DNA of 64,000 nt from Listeria booriae (GTDB lineage: Bacteria > Bacillota > Bacilli > Lactobacillales > Listeriaceae): contig NZ_JNFA01000011.1 of assembly GCF_000766865.1 (NCBI RefSeq), positions 186,001 through 250,000 on the forward strand, read 5' to 3'. The notes beneath the pieces were generated by a model. It was not told the DNA's origin and searched no databases. It saw only the letters and a program-made list of their open reading frames with translations. Position 1 is the first letter of the stretch. Each line of letters starts with the position of its first letter. The position numbers were made by a program, and so were the translations under genes. This document shows, piece by piece, positions 7,733-15,693 of this stretch.

Positions 7733-8296
7733 CTATTCAACAGGTCCTACCAAAGCCGATATTAATAAGATATGTTCTTTTAATTTCACCCTTTTTAGGT
7801 TATCTACCTTTTCAGCTCCCCCGAGTGCTAGTAATGGAACATAGCCAAAACATTCTTCATAGGCAGGGGTTCCGTTTTTTTCCTTAGCCCCTTGATATGG
7901 ATACCATTCTAAGGCTCTATATCTAAATTCATCTTCTTCTAAAAAACGCAGAAAATAATCAAAATTCGATGCTAAGACTCTTGTTTTTCCCCATCTATAA
8001 TTAACCATTACCACATAAGTATCTCCGTCAGCTTCCGTCTCTAATAAAATTAAATCCCCCATGCTCGTTGCAAATAAAGCTATTGTATTCTCGCTTCGAA
8101 GACATGACTCTGTCAGTATTTCTTTATATTCCTCAGGATTTACTATTTTTAAATATCCATCCATACAAGAACCGAAACCAAGCTCATTCCATAGTTTCAT
8201 CATAGCGTTTGGAATTTTGTCAGCATACTGTATTTTCAAGTTTTCTTCAACAGCAAGGACCGTTTTAAAGTCATCAAAAATATTGGTTTGATTCAT
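7733..8296 (-). CDS. GAD-like/DUF1851 immunity protein (ICE copy 2)
   Basis: 187 residues starting MNQTNIFDDF, with an AAGGAG ribosome site. It shares with copy 1 and with the two chromosomal copies (40887, 47357) the blocks IWN-LGFG, GYLKIVNPEEY, ALFATSMGDLI, ECFGYVPLLALGGAEKV and KLKEHILLIS. This family acts in the cytoplasm by binding an incoming toxin. It lies downstream of the LXG cassette and is separated from it by a terminator, so it is probably not the cognate immunity gene of that LXG protein but a reserve against related toxins. Confidence 0.82.
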   Translation of the reverse strand: MNQTNIFDDFKTVLAVEENLKIQYADKIPNAMMKLWNELGFGSCMDGYLKIVNPEEYKEILTESCLRSENTIALFATSMGDLILLETEADGDTYVVMVNYRWGKTRVLASNFDYFLRFLEEDEFRYRALEWYPYQGAKEKNGTPAYEECFGYVPLLALGGAEKVDNLKRVKLKEHILLISALVGPVE

Positions 8297-8461
8297 TTTA
8301 TGTCATCTCCTTTAATGCCTTAACCTCACGTATTATTTAATTTCTCTTTTCTGTGCCTATTCTATTGATATATAACTTTTTTCTATTACCTGCCACAATA
8401 ATCGCTACATTCTATTTACAAATATCTTGCACTCTCAAACTCATCAATTAGTATAAAGTAA

Positions 8462-8497
8462 AAACAGCCTAAGTTTCACAACCCAAACTGCTTTAAA
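8462..8497 (-). terminator. Terminator of the LXG cassette
   Basis: Read on the minus strand: AAAGCAGTTT, a loop GGGTTGTG, AAACTTAGGCTGTTTTTAC. It ends the Lap1-Lap2-LXG-immunity operon and resembles the hairpin at 5043-5080 beside the att site, sharing CTTAGGCKGTTTTTA. Confidence 0.6.
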
Positions 8498-8529
8498 TTT
8501 CCAATATCTTGCGGCTCCTTAAATATACT

Positions 8530-8853
8530 CTATAAAAAAGCTCCCATAACCAAATTCTTACCATCATCGTCTAACGAATCAAATAGCTCGCTATAACCTA
8601 ATTCTTTTAAAGTTGCTATAGCTATAATCCTCATTGTTGTTGCGCCTAAGCCTTTCCCAGAGATTTCTCTTTCATCCATTGCAATAGCCTTCACTTCATT
8701 TAGTACATTTTCTTCCTGCAATGACCTTTCCGCAGTCTCCTTTAATGTTTGATAAACTACTGATATACTAGCCGAATTTAAATATTGACAAATATCCTCG
8801 GATGTATACTGTTGTTCACTTATTTTTTTAGCTATTTTAAATGCTGATTCCAT
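8530..8853 (-). CDS. Probable cognate immunity protein of the LXG toxin
   Basis: 107 residues, nearly all helical and acidic (MESAFKIAKKISEQQY ... LFDSLDDDGKNLVMGAFL), with no signal peptide or membrane segment, so cytoplasmic. It begins 12 bases after the LXG toxin gene ends and is the last gene before a terminator, the usual place for the specific immunity gene. I do not recognise a named family. The assignment rests on position, size and cytoplasmic nature. Confidence 0.6.
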   Translation of the reverse strand: MESAFKIAKKISEQQYTSEDICQYLNSASISVVYQTLKETAERSLQEENVLNEVKAIAMDEREISGKGLGATTMRIIAIATLKELGYSELFDSLDDDGKNLVMGAFL

Positions 8854-8865
8854 AATACCAACTCC

Positions 8866-10485
8866 TTAATGTAGAGATTGACCAAATATGATTTGATTTC
8901 TTTCACGAATATAATTCTCAAATAATTGATTTGCTAACTGTCTATTCCCTGTCCGCTCTGCAATTTGTATTTCTTTCATGTACGCATTAAACTCTAACTG
9001 CACCCTATTCTTAATTTGAAAATTGAATGCATTTCCTTTAAATCCTTGAGCAGCATCATCTAAGTAATGCTGTTGTTCATGTATTAATGCACTGTAGGAA
9101 GATTTGCTATCAATATTCAATTGTGGTTGTTGGAAATCCGTTTTAGGAGCATATCCCATGGTACCATTCTCTTTCATAACAACTTCTACGTTCTGATTTT
9201 TTAAATTATTAATTGTCTCATTCCACTCAACAGGGTTAGAATTTTTCCCTGATCCATAAACTACTCTGGCGGGGTCAGCATTGTAAGTATCAAAACTATA
9301 CTCCTGCTTTCCTACCACTTGAAGATTTAAGTTGTATAATTCCGACTGCTGATTTGAAGAATTCTTAGCTACATCCTTCCAGTATTGATTATATCTAATA
9401 CCATCCTCTGAACTCATGTTACCGAATGAACTAATATCATTCTTATACATAATTGCCGCTGTACTTAGTCCAAGCCCCAGTACAGCATCGTATAGTCCAC
9501 TTTCATCTAGTTTTCCTTTCCATTCTTCTACATGGGCTGAAGCTTTAAGTATAGAACCTGTTGCTCCAGAATAGACTTCTCCAGTAAGGTAGTATACACC
9601 ATCTTCCCATGCTTTATTAATTTTCCTATTCAACTCATCCGATGTTATTATACTATACTTACTAGCATCAAGGTATTTCCCACATCGATTTAAATATTGA
9701 TTTAGTTCGCTATTGCTCACTCCTACACCGTTTTTTTCTAATAACCACATAATTTGTGGCTCTCCATTTTTACCTTTGTAAACCATTGCTAAAACCTGAT
9801 AATTATCTAATTCTTGTTCAAGTTTAGGGTTAATTTTTCTTGCTTTTTGAAGTTCTTTATTTAAGTCCTTCATAGCTGGCAAGAATCCTATAGAGAAGCT
9901 GTAAACACCTGTTTGAGAACTGAAATTAACTTGATGTAATATTTGATCAATTGCACGCTGAATCGCGTGTACAAGTGTACCAAATGATTCAAAAAAATGG
10001 GCATGACTTTGTTCAAAGGCAAGATATTTTTCTAGAATCTGCTCTTCTTCCATCGCATCATACAATTCCATTGAAAATTTCTGCACTTGTCCCTGATGAA
10101 GGGTTGCAGTACCAATGCTTAACGACTGTTGCAATTCTTCCTTTTTCCTTTTAAGTGTTTGGACTTCTTGTGCAACTTGTTGCAAAACATCTGCATCAAT
10201 TCTTGTATCAGATGCTGAACTGACTTGATTATAAAAATCTTGAATATACTTCGATAACAGCTGTTCACTCTCATCCATTGCCTGTAGCACAGCATCACAA
10301 AGCCTTCCATAACCCGTTTCAAAATATGCTTTTGAAGCATCTATCGCTTGTCCTGTTAGGCTTTTATCACCGACATAAGAGTTTATTGTGCGCTGAAAAT
10401 CTCGCAATACAATTTTAGCATCCGCATTCGAATTTGTAAGCGTTCTTAAAAATGACTCAATTTCTCCAATGTCAATTCGACTCAT
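8866..10485 (-). CDS. LXG polymorphic toxin with HExxH metallopeptidase-like tail
   Basis: 539 residues. About 1-220 form the long helical LXG targeting domain (MSRIDIGEIESFLRTL, SLTGQAIDASKAYFETGYGRL), which routes effectors into type VIIb secretion. A linker with GATGSILKA (about 305-315) leads to a C-terminal toxin domain. That domain contains LIHEQQHYLDD (HEQQH at 469-473) and a later Glu in QLEFNAY (E498), about 25 residues on. This is the arrangement of gluzincin zinc peptidases (two His from HExxH plus a downstream Glu), suggesting it cleaves a protein target. Its ATG overlaps the Lap2 stop by 4 bases. Export is expected through the host Ess machine (52304-62681). Target unknown; the peptidase activity is inferred from motifs only. 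Confidence 0.8.
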   Translation of the reverse strand: MSRIDIGEIESFLRTLTNSNADAKIVLRDFQRTINSYVGDKSLTGQAIDASKAYFETGYGRLCDAVLQAMDESEQLLSKYIQDFYNQVSSASDTRIDADVLQQVAQEVQTLKRKKEELQQSLSIGTATLHQGQVQKFSMELYDAMEEEQILEKYLAFEQSHAHFFESFGTLVHAIQRAIDQILHQVNFSSQTGVYSFSIGFLPAMKDLNKELQKARKINPKLEQELDNYQVLAMVYKGKNGEPQIMWLLEKNGVGVSNSELNQYLNRCGKYLDASKYSIITSDELNRKINKAWEDGVYYLTGEVYSGATGSILKASAHVEEWKGKLDESGLYDAVLGLGLSTAAIMYKNDISSFGNMSSEDGIRYNQYWKDVAKNSSNQQSELYNLNLQVVGKQEYSFDTYNADPARVVYGSGKNSNPVEWNETINNLKNQNVEVVMKENGTMGYAPKTDFQQPQLNIDSKSSYSALIHEQQHYLDDAAQGFKGNAFNFQIKNRVQLEFNAYMKEIQIAERTGNRQLANQLFENYIRERNQIIFGQSLH

Positions 10486-10850
10486 TTAAACCACCTCGCT
10501 TGTAGTTCTTGTTGTTCAGTTTGGAAATTTAAAAGTCGCGTTTTACTTTCCTGTATTGACTCTTCTATCGCATCTTCTTGTTGTCGAATTTCTTTTTTCC
10601 ATTTACTCAAATCCCTCTGCTGTTGCTCCTCCAAATAATTATGAAATCCCCTCGCATCAGCGCCTTGCCAGCCTTTCCTTAATGTATCTAGTAGTTGCAT
10701 TTCTTGTTTATGTATATGTTCCAAATCTTCCCCTAGCCATTGTTGCCCTTGCAATTTTTGCCGCAATTGAAACACCTTTTCTTCTTCCTCTTCCTGTTGT
10801 CTTTTATTTGTTCTCAGCGAGGTTTCTATCAAGTGGCTGTCTTTATCCAT
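10482..10850 (-). CDS. Lap2-like (DUF3958) LXG partner
   Basis: 122 residues, almost entirely charged coiled-coil helix (KRQQEEEEEKVFQLRQKLQG, then RDLSKWKKEIRQQEDAIEE), with Trp-Gln-Gly (WQGADARG) between helices, like a WXG hairpin. It lies between the Lap1-like gene (1-base overlap) and the LXG gene (4-base overlap). In streptococcal systems DUF3958 (Lap2) proteins form a three-part complex with Lap1 and the LXG domain and are needed for export. The same role is expected here. Confidence 0.72.
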   Translation of the reverse strand: MDKDSHLIETSLRTNKRQQEEEEEKVFQLRQKLQGQQWLGEDLEHIHKQEMQLLDTLRKGWQGADARGFHNYLEEQQQRDLSKWKKEIRQQEDAIEESIQESKTRLLNFQTEQQELQARWFK

Positions 10851-11134
10851 TACCTTACCTCCATTTGTCCAATCTCTTGCCCTAGCGCTCGGTCTTGTTT
10901 AGCAAATGCCGTACCCATTTGCTTCACTCTCAACGCATCTTGGCTAACAGCTTGCTGTATTTTTTCAACTGCTAATACTAAGTCAACCAAGTTATTTCGA
11001 AATTCATTAATAGAATTAGCTCTAGTATAGCTCATATTGCCATTTCTTAAAGGTGTATATGCTTTATTATCTATTTTGCCAAACAAAGTAGCATACTTCT
11101 GCAAATTTTCTTCGTCTACTTTTATTTCACGCAT
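10850..11134 (-). CDS. Lap1-like (DUF3130) LXG partner with FxxxD
   Basis: 94 residues in a helix-turn-helix hairpin layout of the WXG100-related TIGR04197/DUF3130 kind (NMSYTRANSINEFRNNLVDLV). Near the C-terminus stands FAKQD, fitting the FxxxD motif described for Lap1 proteins as part of the export signal. It is the first gene of the four-gene LXG operon, which follows a terminator at 11267-11309, so the operon should have its own promoter in the gap 11135-11266. Confidence 0.72.
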   Translation of the reverse strand: MREIKVDEENLQKYATLFGKIDNKAYTPLRNGNMSYTRANSINEFRNNLVDLVLAVEKIQQAVSQDALRVKQMGTAFAKQDRALGQEIGQMEVR

Positions 11135-11266
11135 AAACTTAATCTCCTTCTCATCTAAATATTCCCATAATCAGTATATCATTTCTTGAAAGCGAAACAT
11201 GTGTCTATTTTGTGAACTTTACAAGTATTCATTTTTTCTATACATCTTAATAAAAAGCATACCCAA

Positions 11267-11309
11267 CCAAACGATAGGCATCCATCTTAATTAAACATCT
11301 ATCGTTTGG
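11267..11309 (-). terminator. Terminator of the conjugation operon
   Basis: An 11-bp perfect stem, CCAAACGATAG paired with CTATCGTTTGG, around a 21-base loop. On the minus strand it is followed after ttgggtatgc by TTTTTATT. It separates the yddJ-like gene from the LXG cassette. Confidence 0.75.
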
Positions 11310-11337
11310 GCAATATTAAAATAATAACAAGGACTTA

Positions 11338-11703
11338 TCATTGATTCGAAGGTTTTACCTCCCTCCCATTCTTTTCTTCGTATTCTAATTTAGCATCTTC
11401 TTTTACATATTCTTTGTCATCATAAGATGCCTCTTCATAGCTACCATCAGACATTCTTTTAAAAAAGGACTCGTAATTATTTTTTCCGAATTTCAACTCA
11501 ATATATTTGCCGTCATCATACACTTTCACATCTGCAGTTTTTCTATTTAGTTCATCTGCAATATCTGACATATAATTAGATGACATCGACTTCTTATCTT
11601 GCGCAACTACTTTATCAATCACTTCATCATATTTACTTCCACCGCATGCTACTAAACTTACCAAAAACATCAACATCAATCCGAGCATTCCTATTTTCTT
11701 CAT
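11338..11703 (-). CDS. Cystatin-like lipoprotein, YddJ-type exclusion candidate
   Basis: 121 residues: a lipoprotein signal with lipobox LVAC (Cys about residue 20), then an acidic domain (KYDEVIDKVVAQDKK ... YIELKFGKNNY) of the DUF4467/cystatin-like kind. Its place directly after cwlT and the yddI-like gene is that of yddJ in ICEBs1. There the lipoprotein blocks transfer from a second copy by acting on the ConG of the donor machine. The same exclusion role is inferred from position and type. Sequence identity with YddJ could not be tested. Confidence 0.65.
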   Translation of the reverse strand: MKKIGMLGLMLMFLVSLVACGGSKYDEVIDKVVAQDKKSMSSNYMSDIADELNRKTADVKVYDDGKYIELKFGKNNYESFFKRMSDGSYEEASYDDKEYVKEDAKLEYEEKNGREVKPSNQ

Positions 11704-11762
11704 GTCATTTTCTCCTTTTTTCGATTAGTATAGCAACACGTTTCAGAAGAATCCAATATTTT

Positions 11763-12269
11763 CTATAAGTTCGTTAAAATTAATACGTTATCTACTAAAA
11801 ATTGCTGCTTTTGCTTCACTAAAATCGTTTGAATCAACATTTTATTTGTACTGCGAATGTTATTTACAGATGTGGTGACTTCTATCACCGTCAAAAATTG
11901 ATAGCTAGCTGCATTCCCTTCTCTATGATACATCTCGATATGGTCTATTTCATTGACAACTTGCAAGTCAGTTTCTTTCTGAGGCTCACCTGCGCTTGGA
12001 AATGCCATCGCAAATCCCTTCGCAGTTGTCTTTACTTTCGCCTGTTTTTGTTTGTCCTCTATACTCTGATTACCAAAAAGCATGCGAAGAAAAGCTTGAT
12101 TAACATCCGTCGCCTTAGACTGCACATTCAATGCTTTCTTTTCCTGCGCCATCACGTGCATTTTTTCTTTTACACTTTGTTCCTCCGCCCTACTTTGTTG
12201 AACCAGATATCCACATACGACTATTACAAGTAATGTGATTACACTTATACAAAAGATGACCTTCTTCAT
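11763..12269 (-). CDS. YddI-like membrane-anchored ICE protein
   Basis: 168 residues with one N-terminal membrane helix (VIFCISVITLLVIVVCGYLV), then an outside part with a predicted coil (about 30-70) and an NTF2-like looking C-terminal half (YQFLTVIEVTTSVNNIRSTNKMLIQTILVKQ). Length and position after cwlT correspond to yddI of ICEBs1. Function is not known there either. A part in the cell-surface side of the mating channel is likely. Confidence 0.6.
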   Translation of the reverse strand: MKKVIFCISVITLLVIVVCGYLVQQSRAEEQSVKEKMHVMAQEKKALNVQSKATDVNQAFLRMLFGNQSIEDKQKQAKVKTTAKGFAMAFPSAGEPQKETDLQVVNEIDHIEMYHREGNAASYQFLTVIEVTTSVNNIRSTNKMLIQTILVKQKQQFLVDNVLILTNL

Positions 12270-12281
12270 TTCTACCTCCTC

Positions 12282-13277
12282 CTAATTCAATACACGACCA
12301 TAGCTGTAAAAATGAGCTTTCCAATACCCCGTTGTGATTGAACTGTACTCAATTCCTGAATCGTTGCTGTTATACATTTTACCTCCGCCAAGGTAAATGC
12401 CCACATGGGTAATCAACTTTCCTGCATATGTTCCTGAAAAGAACACTAAATCACCTGCTCTTGCTTCCGTTTCACTAACTCTTTTTGCTGTATTGAATTG
12501 TTCTTGTGCCGTTCTTGGTAATTGCACACCTGCCATTCGGTAACACCATGAAGTAAGACCTGAACAGTCAAAACCGCTCGCAGGATTCGCACCTCCCCAT
12601 ACATAAGGGTTTCCTTGGTATTTAAGCGCTTCATCCAATACTTTCTTAAAATCGCCAGATGCTACCGTACTTCCACCACTTGATGTTGCTTTCAAATAAC
12701 GCATCACATGATCCACATAGGATGGGTCACCGTAAGACTGCCATCCTAATTTACTCGCTTCGTAGCTACTAAAAGACAGGGCTAGCTCTTTAGTATAAGC
12801 ACCTCCACGTGCCAATACATAATCGATAAAACCACCCCCATAATTGTAACTTTGCAAGGTGAGTTTAATATCCCCATGTGCTTTTTGGAACACATTCTTA
12901 AAATGTTGAATGCCTACATCAATACTACGTTCAGGGTCTAAAATGCTATTCGGTGGTAAACCAATGCTTTCGGAACTTTGCATGACATCTAACACACGTC
13001 CACCGCTTTCTTGCATTGAGAGTGCCATAATCACGTTCAACTGCGCTGTCATCCCGTACTTTTGCGCATATTTCTCAAATAATGGACGAAAACGTTCAAT
13101 TTCTGGAGCTAATCCTGTCGAGCTGTATGCACTATCATTTGTGTCTAAATTCGTCGATTCTTGTTCCCCGTCGTCTCCCGAACCAGCCATAACAGCGACA
13201 ACAATCAAGCACAAAAGCAACATGCTAACGAAAGGGAGTAACGGAACTCCCCATCGAAGCAGTATTTTCCACATCAT
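12282..13277 (-). CDS. cwlT: CwlT: two-domain cell wall hydrolase of the mating channel
   Basis: 331 residues: an N-terminal membrane anchor (about 8-32), a lysozyme-like muramidase domain (about 55-190, catalytic Glu in ALSMQESGG) and an NlpC/P60 endopeptidase domain (about 205-331) with the Cys in FDCSGLTSW and the His in ITHVGIYLGGG. Both domains are used by CwlT/Tn916 Orf14 proteins to open peptidoglycan for the conjugation pore. The ATG overlaps the conG stop by 4 bases (ATGA). Catalytic residues appear complete, which supports a working transfer system. Confidence 0.92.
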   Translation of the reverse strand: MMWKILLRWGVPLLPFVSMLLLCLIVVAVMAGSGDDGEQESTNLDTNDSAYSSTGLAPEIERFRPLFEKYAQKYGMTAQLNVIMALSMQESGGRVLDVMQSSESIGLPPNSILDPERSIDVGIQHFKNVFQKAHGDIKLTLQSYNYGGGFIDYVLARGGAYTKELALSFSSYEASKLGWQSYGDPSYVDHVMRYLKATSSGGSTVASGDFKKVLDEALKYQGNPYVWGGANPASGFDCSGLTSWCYRMAGVQLPRTAQEQFNTAKRVSETEARAGDLVFFSGTYAGKLITHVGIYLGGGKMYNSNDSGIEYSSITTGYWKAHFYSYGRVLN

Positions 13278-15328
13278 GTCACATCCCTCTTTTCTGTTTC
13301 CGTATGCATCCTCTCTATATCTGTTCCTGTGCTTTTGGTGTCTCTTTGCTCAAACACAATATGCCTAGTATCTTTATGCTGGCTCCTTTTATGCACATCT
13401 GAAGCTTCTTCCTGCTTCGCTCTTTCTTGTTTAGTTCTGGTGTTGCTTGTTTCCGATAACGGTTTGGACATTTTTTGCTGTGGTGTTCTCGATAATGGTA
13501 CTTGTACATTCGCTTGTTCATCAGAAATAGAAGCTGTTGCTTTTGAAGACGCTGGTTTTCGACTTGCGGTACTCGTTTGTGTCGGTGTTGCCGATGTAGA
13601 TTCTGTTTCTAACCTGTGTTCACTTCCTACACTTTGCATCACTTCTCGTTTACGCTGTGTTGTTTGTCTTGAGTTCATAGCTCCTACTCGCCTGACATCT
13701 TTTTGTGACGTACGCACTTCGGGTGTCGTTGGTTCATCATTTATCGGTGTATACACTTGTGGGGTACGTTCAGGTTCCACATTCTCAGGCGATTCAGGTT
13801 CTCCCGTCGAACTAGGTGACTCCTTTTTCTTTGAAACTTTTGATGCAATCCATCGTGATGGTTTAACAATTGTTGTATTAATCGTTGCCCCCGCAACATG
13901 TCCTGTTTTCTTCGCGGCTTCCCATGACGGCTGAACAACTTCTTGACGCACACGCTCAATCATTTTATTATCCACGCTTTTTATTTTTCCTGCTGTAACA
14001 TAGGAAATCGCCTTATCACGCTTGATGTATAATAAAATAAGTAGCCCAGCTGTCACAATTAAATTTAAGGCATACAACCCAAAACCCAATGGTGGAATCA
14101 TTAAATCGACAATAAAACACATAAGGTAAACGCCCACGACTAAGAGACCGAGTAACGCCTTAATAACAAACACGGAAATCAAGCGCTTCAAGCCAACATA
14201 CCCTGAATTCGCCATCCACGGCAACCAAGCAACAAAGAACATGATAGGCAAAATAAACGCAATACCTAATGCCAGTAACTGGAGTAAAAAACTAAAGAAC
14301 GCTAACATTAAAAATGGAATGCCCAAAGCAATAGCACCCATAAAGCCGACAAAATTTACGCCAAACTGTGTATACACATTTCCATCCGCCATTTCTTCAT
14401 TGTGATATTTTGTTATTTCCGTTTTATCAATGTAATCCAATTTCGCTTTTTCACCATCACTTGTCAGTTTAAAACTTAATAACGTATCTACTCGATTTAA
14501 CCCTTTTGCCTCCTTCGCAACACTATTAATCTTAGACGCATCTGTAGAACCAAAGTTAGCAATCAAAAATGGCTTTTGCAAAGCCATATCAAAATACACA
14601 TTACGCATAATTGCAACTGTCCCTTCCACCTCTTTTCCAGCTTGAATCTTATTTGTATCTTCATAATTTCCTGAACCCCCAAATGTATGGACAATTATAT
14701 TTCCCACGCTCATAAGTTTTCCTTGCGCTTCAATGGACACGGCATTCATAGTTTGCATCATATACCCTGCATTTAACATCCACCATCCACCGATTCCTAT
14801 TACTAAAAGCATCATAATAAATCGCTTGATAGCTTCTTGTGCGTTTAATTTTATGAAAAACAAGTAGGCGATAAAACCGATACCTAACATAAAAAATAAC
14901 TGTCCAAAATTCGCTTTAAAAACTTGATACATATCCGTAGACACTTGCGTTAGCTTCGTTGCAAAAGTGTCAATTGGTTTTAAGTTGTACAGTACATCCA
15001 TTCCTGTATCGACAATGTTCACAACCATCTGAGAGAGTGAGGCAAAAACATTCGCTAAGCCTAGAAAGGCACCTTTAATTTTTGAATCCGCTGCTTCATT
15101 ATTCGCTTGATACCGTGATAAAGGAAATCGTTTAATGTGTAAACTTACCCCAGCTTTTTTCACTTCTTTTGGCTGTGTCACATTATTTGGGTCTTTCACA
15201 GCTTTCTCCGCATTTTGCGTATTTACTTCTTGGAGTGTGGCAGACGCATCATCTGCCGTCACTTGATGCGGGATTGACACAAGCAACAAACAAAACAACC
15301 CTACGAGTAACCATTTTCGTTTCTTCAT
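13274..15328 (-). CDS. conG: ConG: VirB6-like polytopic channel protein
   Basis: 684 residues: a cleavable signal peptide (to about residue 25, HQVTADD), an outside loop, then seven or so membrane helices between about 145 and 435. A long charged cytoplasmic tail (about 470-684) is rich in Ser, Thr, Arg and Glu and probably disordered. This is the layout of ConG/Tn916 Orf15 (VirB6-like). It lies between yddF and cwlT as in ICEBs1. In ICEBs1 ConG is the target of the exclusion lipoprotein YddJ, and a YddJ-like gene lies two genes downstream here. Confidence 0.88.
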   Translation of the reverse strand: MKKRKWLLVGLFCLLLVSIPHQVTADDASATLQEVNTQNAEKAVKDPNNVTQPKEVKKAGVSLHIKRFPLSRYQANNEAADSKIKGAFLGLANVFASLSQMVVNIVDTGMDVLYNLKPIDTFATKLTQVSTDMYQVFKANFGQLFFMLGIGFIAYLFFIKLNAQEAIKRFIMMLLVIGIGGWWMLNAGYMMQTMNAVSIEAQGKLMSVGNIIVHTFGGSGNYEDTNKIQAGKEVEGTVAIMRNVYFDMALQKPFLIANFGSTDASKINSVAKEAKGLNRVDTLLSFKLTSDGEKAKLDYIDKTEITKYHNEEMADGNVYTQFGVNFVGFMGAIALGIPFLMLAFFSFLLQLLALGIAFILPIMFFVAWLPWMANSGYVGLKRLISVFVIKALLGLLVVGVYLMCFIVDLMIPPLGFGLYALNLIVTAGLLILLYIKRDKAISYVTAGKIKSVDNKMIERVRQEVVQPSWEAAKKTGHVAGATINTTIVKPSRWIASKVSKKKESPSSTGEPESPENVEPERTPQVYTPINDEPTTPEVRTSQKDVRRVGAMNSRQTTQRKREVMQSVGSEHRLETESTSATPTQTSTASRKPASSKATASISDEQANVQVPLSRTPQQKMSKPLSETSNTRTKQERAKQEEASDVHKRSQHKDTRHIVFEQRDTKSTGTDIERMHTETEKRDVT

Positions 15329-15345
15329 ACAGGCACCTCCTTTCT

Positions 15346-15678
15346 CTATTCAATTTTTTGCAATAAAAAAAACGCATACGCGCTTGTTTTTAAATCTTGG
15401 ACATGTAAGCATTTATTTTCAGGCAAACGATCATACAGCTTAAAACAAATGACAGGCTGATGCGTCCGTTGTTTAAATCGTTGTCGATTAACTTCGACTG
15501 GTATTCCTATTAACTGTGATAAAAAGGAAGCTGTAGATGTATGTCCAATGTAGCTTTCTAAACCATTGGTACGTGCATACGACCGTATCAAACATTTTGC
15601 TTCCATCGTCGATATTTCTTTGGCTTTATAACAGCCTGCATTGGTGATAACCAGACTATTCAGCAAGGCTAGTTTCAT
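15346..15678 (-). CDS. YddF-like DUF1874 protein
   Basis: 110 residues beginning MKLALLNSLVITNAGCYKAKEI and containing the family blocks SYIGHTSTASFLSQLIGIPVEVNRQ. This is DUF1874, the fold first seen in archaeal virus STIV protein B116 and found in ICEBs1 as YddF, between conE and conG, exactly as here. The B116-type fold binds nucleic acid. The role in conjugative elements is not known. Confidence 0.85.
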   Translation of the reverse strand: MKLALLNSLVITNAGCYKAKEISTMEAKCLIRSYARTNGLESYIGHTSTASFLSQLIGIPVEVNRQRFKQRTHQPVICFKLYDRLPENKCLHVQDLKTSAYAFFLLQKIE

Positions 15679-15693
15679 GTCATGACACCTCCT

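Noticed and set aside
8866-10485. LXG protein as an inactive adhesin or structural protein
   Set aside because: The order Lap1-Lap2-LXG-small cytoplasmic gene and the HExxH motif in the variable C-terminus fit a toxin better.
13329-13934. Long reading frame antisense to the conG tail
   Set aside because: Cys/Val/Ser-rich product without a ribosome site; a shadow of the low-complexity tail of ConG.
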